Positions 1-7,564 are shown, numbered from the stretch's first letter. The stretch: 22,633 nt of DNA from Actinomycetes bacterium (GCA_023403475.1 JAEYEL010000100.1:1-22633); one strand, 5' to 3'. The notes: generated by a model not told the origin, from the sequence alone. Numbers and translations: made by a program.

Positions 1-1460
1 TACATTCCGCGCAGCTCCTGCTCCATACGACGCTCCACCAAGCTTCGCGCTTCCTGCTTCGCGTGGATATCAAGCTTGGAGTAGATTCTTCGGATATGGG
101 TCTTGACCGTATCGTTCGAAATGAACAGTTGCTCACGAATAGCTGCGCGATCTTTGCCTTCCGCCAAAAGCTGAAAAACCTCGGTTTCGCGCTCTGTAAG
201 ACATCCTTCCTTGGCAACCAAAAGAGAGCAGCGCTTGAATTCGTTATAGTGCCGTTCGCTCATTGCCCGCAAATCGCGCGACCGCTCCATATGCTCTCGG
301 CGAAACAGCACGGCAAACGCCAAAACGAACAGATACACCACAACGAGCGACAGAATGCCTATAAAGCTGCCATCCTCAAACCCCATAAGAGCAAGAGCAT
401 CGCTCACAAGCGAACCCACGAGAGAGCTTCCAAGAAAAGCCATCAATCCAACCGTAAAGACGGATAATCGATCCCGCCCGGAAACATGAGCACGGTCTAC
501 GCAAAACACCCAAAGCAAGAAATAGAAATAGGTATGCCCTGCCGCAAAGACAATCATAGAGAGCGGCAATCCAACGTCAGTATTCTGAGGCAGGATGAGA
601 AACCCTGCAGCCAACAGTGGAAACGACACCTCGCACACCAAATAAAGCTCGCTCTCGCGACGATAGAAAACCGCAGTGACAAGAAGCAGGACTCCCGCCG
701 CACCTACGCCAACAACCGTAGCCGCAGTCACCGCTCCCACCGTGCTCGCCCCGAACGAAAGAGTAGCCCCACGCATAATTCCATATACCAAGCCTACCAG
801 AACCGCAAGGCTCAGCAATTGGCGCTCTTGCCGCCTCGGCAAATCCTCCCGAGCATCATTAACCGAAGCAGAGTATTGAGATGCTTCGCAATTGGCAGCA
901 TGCAGCAAAGCGCCACTCGCCAACGGAATAGCCACCGCGCCAAATCGGGCAGCCACCGGCGGAAGCAATCCGAAAGCACCAAAAATCAAAGCCGTGAGCA
1001 AAGCAAAGATGGCCATATCGAGCAACACACGACGCGGAGACAACAAGGCCAGGTGCAATCCCCAGCGCAGAAAAGCAAGCGCGCTTCCCGCTCCCACCCC
1101 AATTGTCCCAAGGACAGCAAAAGTAATCCCGCCATCAATCGAAGAACTCACTGCCAGCATCAGAGAGCCAAAAGCCATCAACAACGAGGAAAGCGCAATG
1201 ACTCGCACATGAAGCACAAATGCCCTCAACGCACCAGCGAATACAAGAAGAAACATTATCATAGTCACGAATAAAGACATCGTCCAAACCAGATGCTGAG
1301 AAGGAAGATTCACTGGAAGAAAGGGTAACGGTGATAAATACGGAGAGGAGAACACTATTTGCAACCATGCCCAAAATGCACTCATGCCCAGCAAGCGCGC
1401 TGGATGTCGAAGCTCTTCGCGAGCCATTTTGACAAACTCGCAGATATCGGCAGTTGGCAT
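1..1460 (-). CDS. LuxR-family transcriptional regulator with polytopic membrane N-terminus (partial, 3' end at window edge)
   Basis: Translating the minus strand from the ATG at 1460 gives 486 open codons. The ATG follows a strong purine-rich ribosome site (GAGGAGAGGA, about 5 bases upstream). Residues about 25-400 are almost continuous hydrophobic segments, roughly 10-12 membrane spans. Residues 421-486 form a classic LuxR/GerE helix-turn-helix, with LTERETEVFQLLAEGKDRAAI followed by the recognition-helix pattern SNDTVKTHIRRIYSKL. The last visible bases after Met486 are TA, so the stop codon may straddle the window edge. The family is a membrane-anchored DNA-binding regulator. In Eggerthellaceae such proteins are numerous and often sit beside the metabolic genes they control (family knowledge). 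Control of the neighbouring aryl-CoA ligase or iorAB genes is only inference. The ligand is unknown, and I see no receiver or periplasmic sensor domain. Confidence 0.88.
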   Translation of the reverse strand, partial: MPTADICEFVKMAREELRHPARLLGMSAFWAWLQIVFSSPYLSPLPFLPVNLPSQHLVWTMSLFVTMIMFLLVFAGALRAFVLHVRVIALSSLLMAFGSLMLAVSSSIDGGITFAVLGTIGVGAGSALAFLRWGLHLALLSPRRVLLDMAIFALLTALIFGAFGLLPPVAARFGAVAIPLASGALLHAANCEASQYSASVNDAREDLPRRQERQLLSLAVLVGLVYGIMRGATLSFGASTVGAVTAATVVGVGAAGVLLLVTAVFYRRESELYLVCEVSFPLLAAGFLILPQNTDVGLPLSMIVFAAGHTYFYFLLWVFCVDRAHVSGRDRLSVFTVGLMAFLGSSLVGSLVSDALALMGFEDGSFIGILSLVVVYLFVLAFAVLFRREHMERSRDLRAMSERHYNEFKRCSLLVAKEGCLTERETEVFQLLAEGKDRAAIREQLFISNDTVKTHIRRIYSKLDIHAKQEARSLVERRMEQELRGM

Positions 1461-1490
1461 TAAGTCCTCTCCTCTATAGTAACGACCAGT

Positions 1491-1519
1491 ATTATACCCG
1501 CGCATGTTGAGCAATGCCA
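1491..1519 (-). promoter_or_regulatory. Candidate promoter of the LuxR-type gene
   Basis: A perfect TATAAT lies on the minus strand at 1496-1491, about 30 bases upstream of the ATG at 1460, so the leader would be short. The hexamer 17 bases further upstream (TGGCAT) is a poor -35, so the promoter may be activator-dependent or the match may be fortuitous. Confidence 0.4.
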
Positions 1520-1697
1520 CTTTATTCCTGTCCGTTGACTTACGAACAAAAAAGATTCGCTAGAAAAGATGCGGCTTCTTTTAAAGCGGACCTCATGACG
1601 AACTCCATCCGAGCACGCCGCAGCCATATGGCAGCGAGTAGCTCCGGACACACTTTTCTACCTATAACCCCAGTTTTCAAAAACAGTGATGACACAT

Positions 1698-1728
1698 AAA
1701 AAAGGCCCAGGGTGAACCGGGCCTTCTT
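1698..1728 (-). terminator. Intrinsic terminator after the aryl-CoA ligase gene (possibly bidirectional)
   Basis: AAGGCCC at 1702-1708 pairs with GGGCCTT at 1719-1725 around a 10-base loop. On the minus strand the stem is followed by a run of six T. It lies about 70 bases past the stop of the ligase gene. The plus strand also has a T-rich tail (TTCTTTT), so it could stop transcripts from both sides. Apart from this hairpin and the LuxR promoter, I see no gene in 1461-1798. Confidence 0.8.
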
Positions 1729-1798
1729 TTGAATACGGTGAATTTGCTTTAGATACGCCGCCGTCGAAACAAGCACCGGCAAACAATAGCACTTGTCG

Positions 1799-3040
1799 CT
1801 AGTATCTGCTGTCGAAGATGCGCTTGGTCTTTTTCTCGCTGCGGGGAAGCTCTCCCATAGGCACGCCTTTCGCGTCGGGCGTGCAGCCGCACTTCGCCTT
1901 GAAAATGAGGGACAGCTCTTCTTCGGCGCGCTCTTTCGCCTCTCCCTCAAGCGGTGTTTCGAACAGCACCGTGAGCACGTCCTTCCCGCTGATGTTTTCG
2001 ATCATCACCTGGTATTCACTCGACGTTCCGTCGGTGGCGGCTATTACTTCCTCAACCTGAGCGGGGAAAATGTTGCAGCCCTTCACTTTGAACATGTCGT
2101 CGGTGCGCCCGGTCAAAGTGTCGATGCGCGGGTGCCTGTGCCCGAAACCGCACGCACAGTCGCCGGGGATGATGCGCGTAAGGTCATGCGTGCGATAGCG
2201 GATGAGCGGCGCGCCCTGTTTGCGCAGCGTGGTCAACACCAGCTCGCCCACCTCGCCGTCGGGCAAGGGAGCACCGGTCACAGGATCAACCACTTCGGCA
2301 TACACGTAATCGTCCCAGATGTGCATGCCGTGGTGCTCGCTGCACGAAATACCGATGCCAGGCCCGTACACTTCGGTCAAACCGTAGATATCGAAAATCT
2401 CGACTCCCAGCTCGCCGGATATGCGCTGACGCATCCTATCACCCCAGCGTTCGCTGCCGATGACGCCCTTGCGCAGGTAAATCTCGTCGCGAATACCGCG
2501 CTTCGCTATCTCTTCCGCCAATAAAAGCGCATACGAGCTGGTGGCGCACAGCACGGTCGATTTCAGATCCTGCATCATCTTCAGCTGCTTTTCGGTGTTA
2601 CCCGGCCCCATGGGAATGGCCATGGCGCCAAGACGCTCGGCACCCAGCTGAAAACCGATGCCCGCCGTCCAAAGACCATAGCCGGGCGTGATGTGGATGC
2701 GATCTGTATTCGTGATGCCCGCCGTTTCGTAACAACGAGCGAACTGGACAGCCCAGTCAACCACATCCTGCTGCGTGTAGGGAATGATGACCGGCGTGCC
2801 CGTCGTGCCCGACGAACTGTGTATGCGCACCACTTCCTCGTCGGGAACGGCCTGCAACCCCAGCGGGTACGCCTCGCGCAAGTCGTTCTTTTCCGAAAAC
2901 GGAAGCTTCTCAAAGTCGGATTGCGTCTGAACGTCGGGCAAGTCAATGCCCTCGAACTTCTTGGCATAGAAAGCCGAGCGGTCTTTTAGCGTCTTGAACT
3001 GACCTTTTACAAGGTCGAACTGTTCTTTGGTAAGTTCCAC
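1799..3040 (-). CDS. paaK: Phenylacetate-CoA ligase-like aryl-CoA ligase (AMP-forming, ANL superfamily)
   Basis: A 413-residue adenylate-forming ligase, close to the usual 420-440 residues of PaaK proteins. Visible motifs in order: the P-loop SSSGTTGTP at 75-83, YGLTE at 219-223, YRTHD at 282-286, the hinge region GRTDDMFKVKG at 311-321, and a lysine-rich C-terminus (SEKKTKR) carrying the probable catalytic lysine. The start is GTG, with an AGAGG ribosome site 6 bases upstream. Known chemistry: ATP plus an aryl acid such as phenylacetate or indoleacetate plus CoA gives aryl-CoA, AMP and pyrophosphate, run in either direction. Beside iorAB the protein probably interconverts arylacetyl-CoA made from aromatic amino acids with the free acid. 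Substrate choice cannot be read from the sequence. The gene ends at an intrinsic terminator. Confidence 0.9.
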   Translation of the reverse strand: MELTKEQFDLVKGQFKTLKDRSAFYAKKFEGIDLPDVQTQSDFEKLPFSEKNDLREAYPLGLQAVPDEEVVRIHSSSGTTGTPVIIPYTQQDVVDWAVQFARCYETAGITNTDRIHITPGYGLWTAGIGFQLGAERLGAMAIPMGPGNTEKQLKMMQDLKSTVLCATSSYALLLAEEIAKRGIRDEIYLRKGVIGSERWGDRMRQRISGELGVEIFDIYGLTEVYGPGIGISCSEHHGMHIWDDYVYAEVVDPVTGAPLPDGEVGELVLTTLRKQGAPLIRYRTHDLTRIIPGDCACGFGHRHPRIDTLTGRTDDMFKVKGCNIFPAQVEEVIAATDGTSSEYQVMIENISGKDVLTVLFETPLEGEAKERAEEELSLIFKAKCGCTPDAKGVPMGELPRSEKKTKRIFDSRY

Positions 3041-3465
3041 GGGAAACCTCTTTTCCTTGGGATGGCAAATAAGCGGAAGGAAGGTGCTTCAAGCTCGGAG
3101 ACGGAGCGTGAAAGGCGAAGTGCCAAGCGGTTGCAACCGGAAAACGGAATGCAACAGGCGACGAACGCGCCGAAGCAAGCGACACGAACGCAGCGAAAGC
3201 GCTTCAAGCCCGCCAAGCGAGACTTGAAGCTAAAGCCATCGCCCAGCCGAACCCACGGCTGGCAAGGTGAGGATGTCGTCAATGTTTCTCATACTTGTCA
3301 TTGTAAAGCAATTGTACCGAAAAACACGCGAGAAGTTTCGCAAGTGGCGGTCCCCATGGCCTCCCTATGGGCTCCACACCCCCATGGCCCCCATGGAATC
3401 CGCCGTCGTCCACCTCGATAACCGCAGAGTTCGATGCAACTATGCAGCGGTGGAAAACCTCACGC
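3041..3465 (-). promoter_or_regulatory. Long leader region upstream of the aryl-CoA ligase gene, with candidate promoter and hairpins
   Basis: No convincing gene is present in these 425 bases. On the minus strand two TACAAT -10-like hexamers occur at 3305-3300 and 3316-3311, without a good -35, suggesting transcription start near 3290-3300 and a leader of about 250 bases. The leader holds a hairpin at 3243-3262 (CCAGCCG with CGGCTGG) and another formed by 3201-3208 with 3223-3230 (GCTTCAAG with CTTGAAGC). A second GCTTCAAG copy at 3086-3093 could pair with the same partner. It matches no riboswitch class I know. Confidence 0.35.
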
Positions 3466-4071
3466 TCACCCGATCAAGTCGATGGCCCGCAGGTTGAGCT
3501 CCACGAACTTCGGCTTCACGCAGACTTTTATGGCGCTGCGCAGATCTTCGAGGGTAAGGGGGATGCAGCCGGTGGCCAGGGCACTCGCCAAAAGCACCGT
3601 GTTGAGCGCCTTGCGATTGCCCAGCTGGTCGAGCACGGCCCCTTCGTCAACGGCCACGAATCTGCCGCACGAGCCGGAATGCGCAACGGAGGAAACCTGT
3701 TCGCGCACGTAGGCAAGCACGTCATCCACTCGGTACGACTTTCCGGAAAGGGCTACCGTCACCGGTTGAATGGGCGTCGTCGCAGTTACCAGCGTACCAC
3801 CCGGCGCAAGAAAGGGAAGGGCGCGGGCGGCTTCGGCCGGCTCGAAGGCTATCACAAGGTTCGCCGTGCCGTGCGCGAGCAGAGGGGCATACACCTCCTC
3901 GCTATTGTTTCCCATGCGAACATGCGAGGTCACGTTGCCGCCGCGCTGCGCCATGCCGATGGTCTCGGCCGTGCGCACCTGCCAACCTTTCTCCTGCGCC
4001 GCCTGCGCCAACACCTTCGCGGCCAGCACCGTTCCCTGGCCGCCCACCCCCGTAAGCAAAACGTTGATCAT
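3466..4071 (-). CDS. iorB: Indolepyruvate:ferredoxin oxidoreductase, beta subunit
   Basis: A 201-residue protein of the pyruvate ferredoxin oxidoreductase gamma-like family. It opens MINVLLTGVGGQGT, with the glycine-rich VGGQG at 9-13, followed by ETIGMAQRGGNVTSHVR at about 36-52, both typical of IorB. I chose the ATG at 4071 over an in-frame start at 4110 because it makes an ATGA overlap with the iorA stop, has AGGTG just upstream, and begins at the family's usual N-terminus. Together with IorA it oxidatively decarboxylates arylpyruvates (indolepyruvate, phenylpyruvate, 4-hydroxyphenylpyruvate) to arylacetyl-CoA while reducing ferredoxin. Four-base overlap implies translational coupling and 1:1 assembly. 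The complex is cytoplasmic. Confidence 0.9.
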   Translation of the reverse strand: MINVLLTGVGGQGTVLAAKVLAQAAQEKGWQVRTAETIGMAQRGGNVTSHVRMGNNSEEVYAPLLAHGTANLVIAFEPAEAARALPFLAPGGTLVTATTPIQPVTVALSGKSYRVDDVLAYVREQVSSVAHSGSCGRFVAVDEGAVLDQLGNRKALNTVLLASALATGCIPLTLEDLRSAIKVCVKPKFVELNLRAIDLIG

Positions 4072-6464
4072 CGCGCACCTTCTTTTTCCGACGATTTTTC
4101 CGACGAACAATCAGCGGATTTTCTTTCATCGCTAGCCGTTTGCAACGCCCCGAAGGGGCATACTTGCGTGCAGAGGGAACAACCGTTGCAAAGGGAGGAG
4201 TCCACGAACGCCAACCCGCGTTTACCACGCACTACCTGTTTGCCGCTCTTCGTCGTTAACGAACCTTGACCGCACGCATCGACCCGACCGCTAGGAACAA
4301 ATGTTTCACGTGAAACATTTTCTTTTGAACTTGCCGTTTCAACTTGGCCGCAATCATCGTTCCAGTTGTCCCCACAAGCTTTTAAATCTAATTCGGAGAC
4401 GGTAAAACCGATAGCCGGGCAGCCTATTTCGGTGATACACTTTTTGCAGCCTGTGCATTTATTCACGTTAACCCTTGCCGGAGCAGCGGGACGTACAAGC
4501 TGCACGCAGGGCGACTCGAACAGCACGGCGGAAGGCCCGGTGAAATCTATGGCCTCGCGGGCGGCGGAGGTGGACTCGTCCAAATTGAGCGGGTTCGCAT
4601 GCACAATGCATTCCACGCCCAGCGCCCGCAGCACGGCCTCAATGGAAATGGGCTTGCGATGAGGGCCCATGAGCGTTATACCCGTTCCCGGGTGGGGCTG
4701 GCCGCCCGTCATGGCCGTCGTGGCGTTGTCGAGCACAGCTACCGTGATATCGTGCCCGTTGTAGACGGCGTTCGCCACGCCCGTCATACCGCTCGCGAAG
4801 AACGTGGAATCCCCCACGAACGCAACCTGCTTCTTCTGCGGCTCGGCCACGGCGAACCCTTGCGCCATGGTAATACCGGCGCCCATGCACAAACATGTGT
4901 CAACCGCGTTGAGTGGTTTGGCGTTGCCCAGCGTGTAGCAGCCGATGTCACCGCACAGCACCGCCTCGCGTTTGCCGAGCGCCCGCTTCACCGCATAAAA
5001 GCTCCCTCGATGCGGGCACCCCGCGCACAGAACCGGCGGGCGCGTGGGCAAGTCGAACGCCTCGACGACCTCTTTTTGCGGCGAGCGGCCTTCTTCTTCC
5101 CCGCCCGATGTTTCACGTGATACATTTTGCAGAGAGGAAGGAGCCGTCGCAGGGACGGAGAGAGTCCTGGGAGAGGGCGCGGCAAAGAACGCCTGTATGC
5201 GGGCAGCTATGTCGTCCACATCGTTTTCGCCACGATCGCGGGCATGACCCGTCAGCTTGCCCAGCACATCAAAAGTCGCGTGCGTGCGGCCGGCGAACGC
5301 CAACAGCTCGTCTTCCAGCACATGGTCCAACTCTTCTAGCACGAGCACCGCGTCAAGCCCCTCCACGAACCGCGCGACAGCTTCCTCGGGAAACGGATAC
5401 GGTGTGCCCACCTGTATGAAACGGTATGCCGGCACAGACGAGCGCGACTCCAGCATGGCAAGCGCCTCGCGCGCATATGCCGCCGAAACGCCGCCCGCCA
5501 TGATTCCTAAACGGGGTGCAACTCGACGCTCACCGTTTTTGGCCGCAGCATCAGCCGAACTATCGCAACCGAATGTTTCACGTGAAACATCGCAAAGCGA
5601 CATCTCGCGGTCAGTCACGGCATCGCCAGCCTCCTCACGACCATCTCCATCTGCGGCATCGCCGAACGCACCTGAAGGAATTACGCCGCCTTCAATCGCA
5701 AAGCTGGATGCTTCGATCACGGGGCTGGATACTTCGATCACGGGGCTGGATACTTCGAACACTGGGTTGAACGTCGCGAGCGCGGGGTCGGTGGCGAAGT
5801 CGTGGGCGATAGCTCGCAGACGGTCGTTTATTTCTCCGTGTGCCTCCCACGCGCGCTTCGGGAAGATGACCCAGCGGGAGTCGCGTTCGAAGCCTACCTC
5901 GGGCACCGGGCGCGCATACGTTTCTTCCGCCACGTCGAAGAACGTGGAGGCGTGGTCGATGCGCGTGGTGGGACGCACGATGACCGGCGTGCGATAGCGT
6001 TCGGAGAGGTCGAATGCCGCCTTCATCATGGCGAACCCCTGCTCGGGCGTGGCCGGATCAAGCACGGGAACTTTCGCAAAGGTGGCGAAGCGACGCGTGT
6101 CCTGTTCGGTCTGCGACGAGATAGGGCCGGGGTCGTCGGCCACGAACAACACCGTGCCGCCTTTCACACCCACGTAGTTCAGGCTCATGAGCGCATCGCT
6201 GGCAACATTGAGCCCCACCTGCTTGCAGGTGAACAACACCCGCGCGCCGCAATACGCCGCGCCCGCCAGAAGCTCGAGCGCCGCTTTCTCGTTGCAAGAC
6301 CACTCCACATGCACGCCGTGCGCACGACCCGCCGCGTGCTCTGCGGCGATTGTCTCTATAAGTTCCGAAGAAGGGGTTCCCGGATACCCCGCCACCACGC
6401 GCACCCCTGCCTCAAGCGCCGCATGCGCGAAAGCCTCGTTCCCCATCAGCAGTTTCTTCACCAT
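4068..6464 (-). CDS. iorA: Indolepyruvate:ferredoxin oxidoreductase, alpha subunit, with three parS-bearing linker insertions
   Basis: The protein has 798 residues, against roughly 600-650 for ordinary IorA. Start chosen is the ATG at 6464, giving MVKKLLMGNEAFAHAALEAG, the family's usual opening, with GGAAGAAAG 9 bases upstream; an in-frame GTG at 6488 is possible. Visible in order: pyrimidine-binding domain (GYPGTPSSELIE at 26-37), thiamine-diphosphate domain (GDSTFFASG at 551-559, LDNATTAMTG to 587), and two ferredoxin-like 4Fe-4S motifs (C670/C673/C676/C682 and C759/C762/C765/C769). Extra low-complexity segments lie at about 232-313, 432-465 and 690-745. Each holds one (D/N)VSRET peptide encoded by a parS site (292-297, 447-452, 716-721). 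The first also holds a PVIEVSS repeat. Cysteine and catalytic motifs look intact, so the enzyme is probably functional. It works with iorB, whose start overlaps its stop. Confidence 0.9.
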   Translation of the reverse strand: MVKKLLMGNEAFAHAALEAGVRVVAGYPGTPSSELIETIAAEHAAGRAHGVHVEWSCNEKAALELLAGAAYCGARVLFTCKQVGLNVASDALMSLNYVGVKGGTVLFVADDPGPISSQTEQDTRRFATFAKVPVLDPATPEQGFAMMKAAFDLSERYRTPVIVRPTTRIDHASTFFDVAEETYARPVPEVGFERDSRWVIFPKRAWEAHGEINDRLRAIAHDFATDPALATFNPVFEVSSPVIEVSSPVIEASSFAIEGGVIPSGAFGDAADGDGREEAGDAVTDREMSLCDVSRETFGCDSSADAAAKNGERRVAPRLGIMAGGVSAAYAREALAMLESRSSVPAYRFIQVGTPYPFPEEAVARFVEGLDAVLVLEELDHVLEDELLAFAGRTHATFDVLGKLTGHARDRGENDVDDIAARIQAFFAAPSPRTLSVPATAPSSLQNVSRETSGGEEEGRSPQKEVVEAFDLPTRPPVLCAGCPHRGSFYAVKRALGKREAVLCGDIGCYTLGNAKPLNAVDTCLCMGAGITMAQGFAVAEPQKKQVAFVGDSTFFASGMTGVANAVYNGHDITVAVLDNATTAMTGGQPHPGTGITLMGPHRKPISIEAVLRALGVECIVHANPLNLDESTSAAREAIDFTGPSAVLFESPCVQLVRPAAPARVNVNKCTGCKKCITEIGCPAIGFTVSELDLKACGDNWNDDCGQVETASSKENVSRETFVPSGRVDACGQGSLTTKSGKQVVRGKRGLAFVDSSLCNGCSLCTQVCPFGALQTASDERKSADCSSEKSSEKEGAR
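4302..4317. promoter_or_regulatory. parS: parS site (ParB-binding), perfect, inside iorA
   Basis: The 16-base palindrome TGTTTCACGTGAAACA is identical to the conserved bacterial parS consensus. It lies in the iorA frame and encodes NVSRET (residues 716-721), between the codons of the two iron-sulfur cluster motifs. Confidence 0.93.
5109..5124. promoter_or_regulatory. parS: parS-like site with one mismatch, inside iorA
   Basis: TGTTTCACGTGATACA differs from consensus at a single base. On the iorA strand the change makes the valine codon GTA rather than GTT, so the peptide NVSRET (447-452) is unchanged while the palindrome is broken. ParB binding is probably weaker. Confidence 0.7.
5574..5589. 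promoter_or_regulatory. parS: parS site, perfect, inside iorA
   Basis: A perfect TGTTTCACGTGAAACA palindrome, encoding DVSRET (residues 292-297 of IorA) in the same reading frame as the other two intragenic sites. Confidence 0.93.
5704..5766 (-). repeat. Three tandem 21-bp repeats inside iorA
   Basis: Three consecutive 21-base units begin at 5704, 5725 and 5746. The first two differ at one base and the third at a few. On the minus strand they encode the seven-residue unit PVIEVSS and variants, within the first extra linker of IorA. Unit length is a multiple of three, so copy-number change would keep the frame. Confidence 0.9.
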
Positions 6465-6545
6465 ATCGCTACGCTTTCTTCCGTTCACGTTCCGCTCTTA
6501 ACCCTTTTGTCGCACACCTCGCCCACCACGCTGTCCGCCGCACCC

Positions 6546-6560
6546 GGTATCCTAGATACC
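6546..6560. promoter_or_regulatory. Inverted repeat upstream of iorA, possible operator
   Basis: GGTATC and GATACC flank a 3-base centre, a perfect 15-base dyad about 80 bases upstream of the iorA ATG. I could not place a confident iorA promoter nearby, and the binding protein, if any, is unknown. Confidence 0.35.
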
Positions 6561-6602
6561 TCTCATCCGCAAAATACGGAAGACCATTCAAGGATCACCG
6601 AA

Positions 6603-6618
6603 TGTTTCACGTGAAACA
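6603..6618. promoter_or_regulatory. parS: parS site, perfect, between iorA and purE
   Basis: A perfect TGTTTCACGTGAAACA palindrome in the purE-iorA intergenic gap, 48 bases from the next perfect copy. Confidence 0.95.
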
Positions 6619-6650
6619 CTTGTCGCAATGTATCACGCTTCTCAAATAAA

Positions 6651-6666
6651 TGTTTCACGTGAAACA
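6651..6666. promoter_or_regulatory. parS: parS site, perfect, between iorA and purE
   Basis: A perfect TGTTTCACGTGAAACA palindrome. With the copy at 6603 it makes a closely spaced pair in non-coding DNA. Confidence 0.95.
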
Positions 6667-6751
6667 TTTTCGCCCGACCGGCACCGTCTACCCACCTCAA
6701 GCTTCGCCGTCCGGCATCCGCGCCTCTTGGCCGCCAGGCGATTCTGAACCT

Positions 6752-7222
6752 CTACGCTTCCGCCATGGCGCATTTGAAGTCGATGATCTTCTGGCGCGCT
6801 TCGTCGTTTCCGCACCCCAGCATCTGCACGGCCAGAATCGCGGCATTCTTCGCGCCGTTGATAGCCACGCACGCCACCGGCACACCGCTAGGCATCTGCA
6901 CCATGGAGAGCAGCGAGTCCAACCCGCCCAGATCGCTCGTCTTCATAGGCACGCAGATGACCGGGTTCGGCGTGTAGGCGGCCACGACGCCGCCCAGATG
7001 CGCCGCCTTGCCCGCCGCCGCGATGATCACGCGGATACCGCGCTCATGCGCCGACGAAGCCCACGCGTGCACCTCGGCCGGCTTGCGGTGCGCGCTTGCC
7101 ACCTTCACCTCGTAGGGAACGCCGAACTCGTCGAGCTGGGCCATGCACGGCTCCATAACCGGCATGTCCGACTCGCTTCCCATGATAATGCCCACAACGG
7201 GAGCCTTCTTCTCATTCGCCAT
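6752..7222 (-). CDS. purE: N5-carboxyaminoimidazole ribonucleotide mutase (PurE, class I)
   Basis: A 156-residue protein, within the usual 155-170. It catalyses conversion of N5-CAIR to CAIR in de novo purine synthesis. Diagnostic motifs are GSESDMP at 15-21, SAHRKP at 43-48 with the catalytic histidine, AAGKAAHLGGVVAA at 69-82, and LLSMVQMPSGVPVA at 104-117. The ATG at 7222 is preceded by AGGAAGGAG five bases upstream. A longer in-frame start at 7318 has no ribosome site and would add an atypical N-terminus, so I rejected it. No purK follows or precedes it here, so the gene stands apart from other purine genes. Its stop faces the two intergenic parS sites, and I see no strong terminator after it. 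Confidence 0.93.
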   Translation of the reverse strand: MANEKKAPVVGIIMGSESDMPVMEPCMAQLDEFGVPYEVKVASAHRKPAEVHAWASSAHERGIRVIIAAAGKAAHLGGVVAAYTPNPVICVPMKTSDLGGLDSLLSMVQMPSGVPVACVAINGAKNAAILAVQMLGCGNDEARQKIIDFKCAMAEA

Positions 7223-7564
7223 ACTCGCTCCTTCCTCGAATGCCGGCATTTGCGATGACCAAATACTCTCACCGAAGCGCCCATCTCTATCGAAACCCGC
7301 CAGCTTGCGAAAGCCCATTCCAAAACCCTGTCTAACTGCCTAAATATCCATCCGCGCTGAAACCCGACAACTTTCAAAAGCCTTTCGCGAACCTTTGAAC
7401 CGACTTTCCGGACCTCTCTAACCTCTTGAACCCTTCTAATCTCTCGGGTCTCTTGACGCTCACGATATCGCCGCGCATACCGTGTACCGACTTCCGCAAA
7501 CCTCGTCGAAATCAACCGAAATCGACCTTCCGAACCAGTATAGCGTTTTTCCTAAATTTCAGGG
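7223..7564 (-). other. Non-coding stretch upstream of purE
   Basis: About 340 bases without a convincing gene. A TATACT hexamer on the minus strand at 7542-7537 could be a distant -10 for purE, giving a leader of about 300 bases, but its -35 is poor. The minus strand at about 7350-7450 is purine-rich with several degenerate AGAGGTTAGA-like units. No known purine riboswitch core was recognised. Confidence 0.3.

Noticed and set aside
486..1274. 262-codon plus-strand open frame at the left edge
   Set aside because: It is antisense to the membrane LuxR gene; its high Ser/Arg/Gln content is what the complement of hydrophobic membrane codons produces.
1514..1699. 61-codon plus-strand open frame ending at the terminator near 1700
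   Set aside because: No ribosome site, no recognisable sequence, and the hairpin is better explained as the aryl-CoA ligase terminator.
3007..3421. Overlapping Arg- or Ser-rich open frames on both strands in the ligase leader
   Set aside because: No ribosome sites, biased composition, and they overlap hairpins and the ligase start; more likely a non-coding leader.
3367..4269. 300-codon plus-strand open frame opposite iorB and the iorA end
   Set aside because: It lies antisense to two well-supported genes, has no ribosome site, and its translation (rich in His, Arg and Gly) matches no family; it reflects the GC-rich codon bias of the real genes.
6629..6644. Degenerate parS-like half site between the two intergenic parS copies
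   Set aside because: Only the first half (TGTATCACG) matches, with one mismatch; the other half is unrelated, so chance is sufficient.
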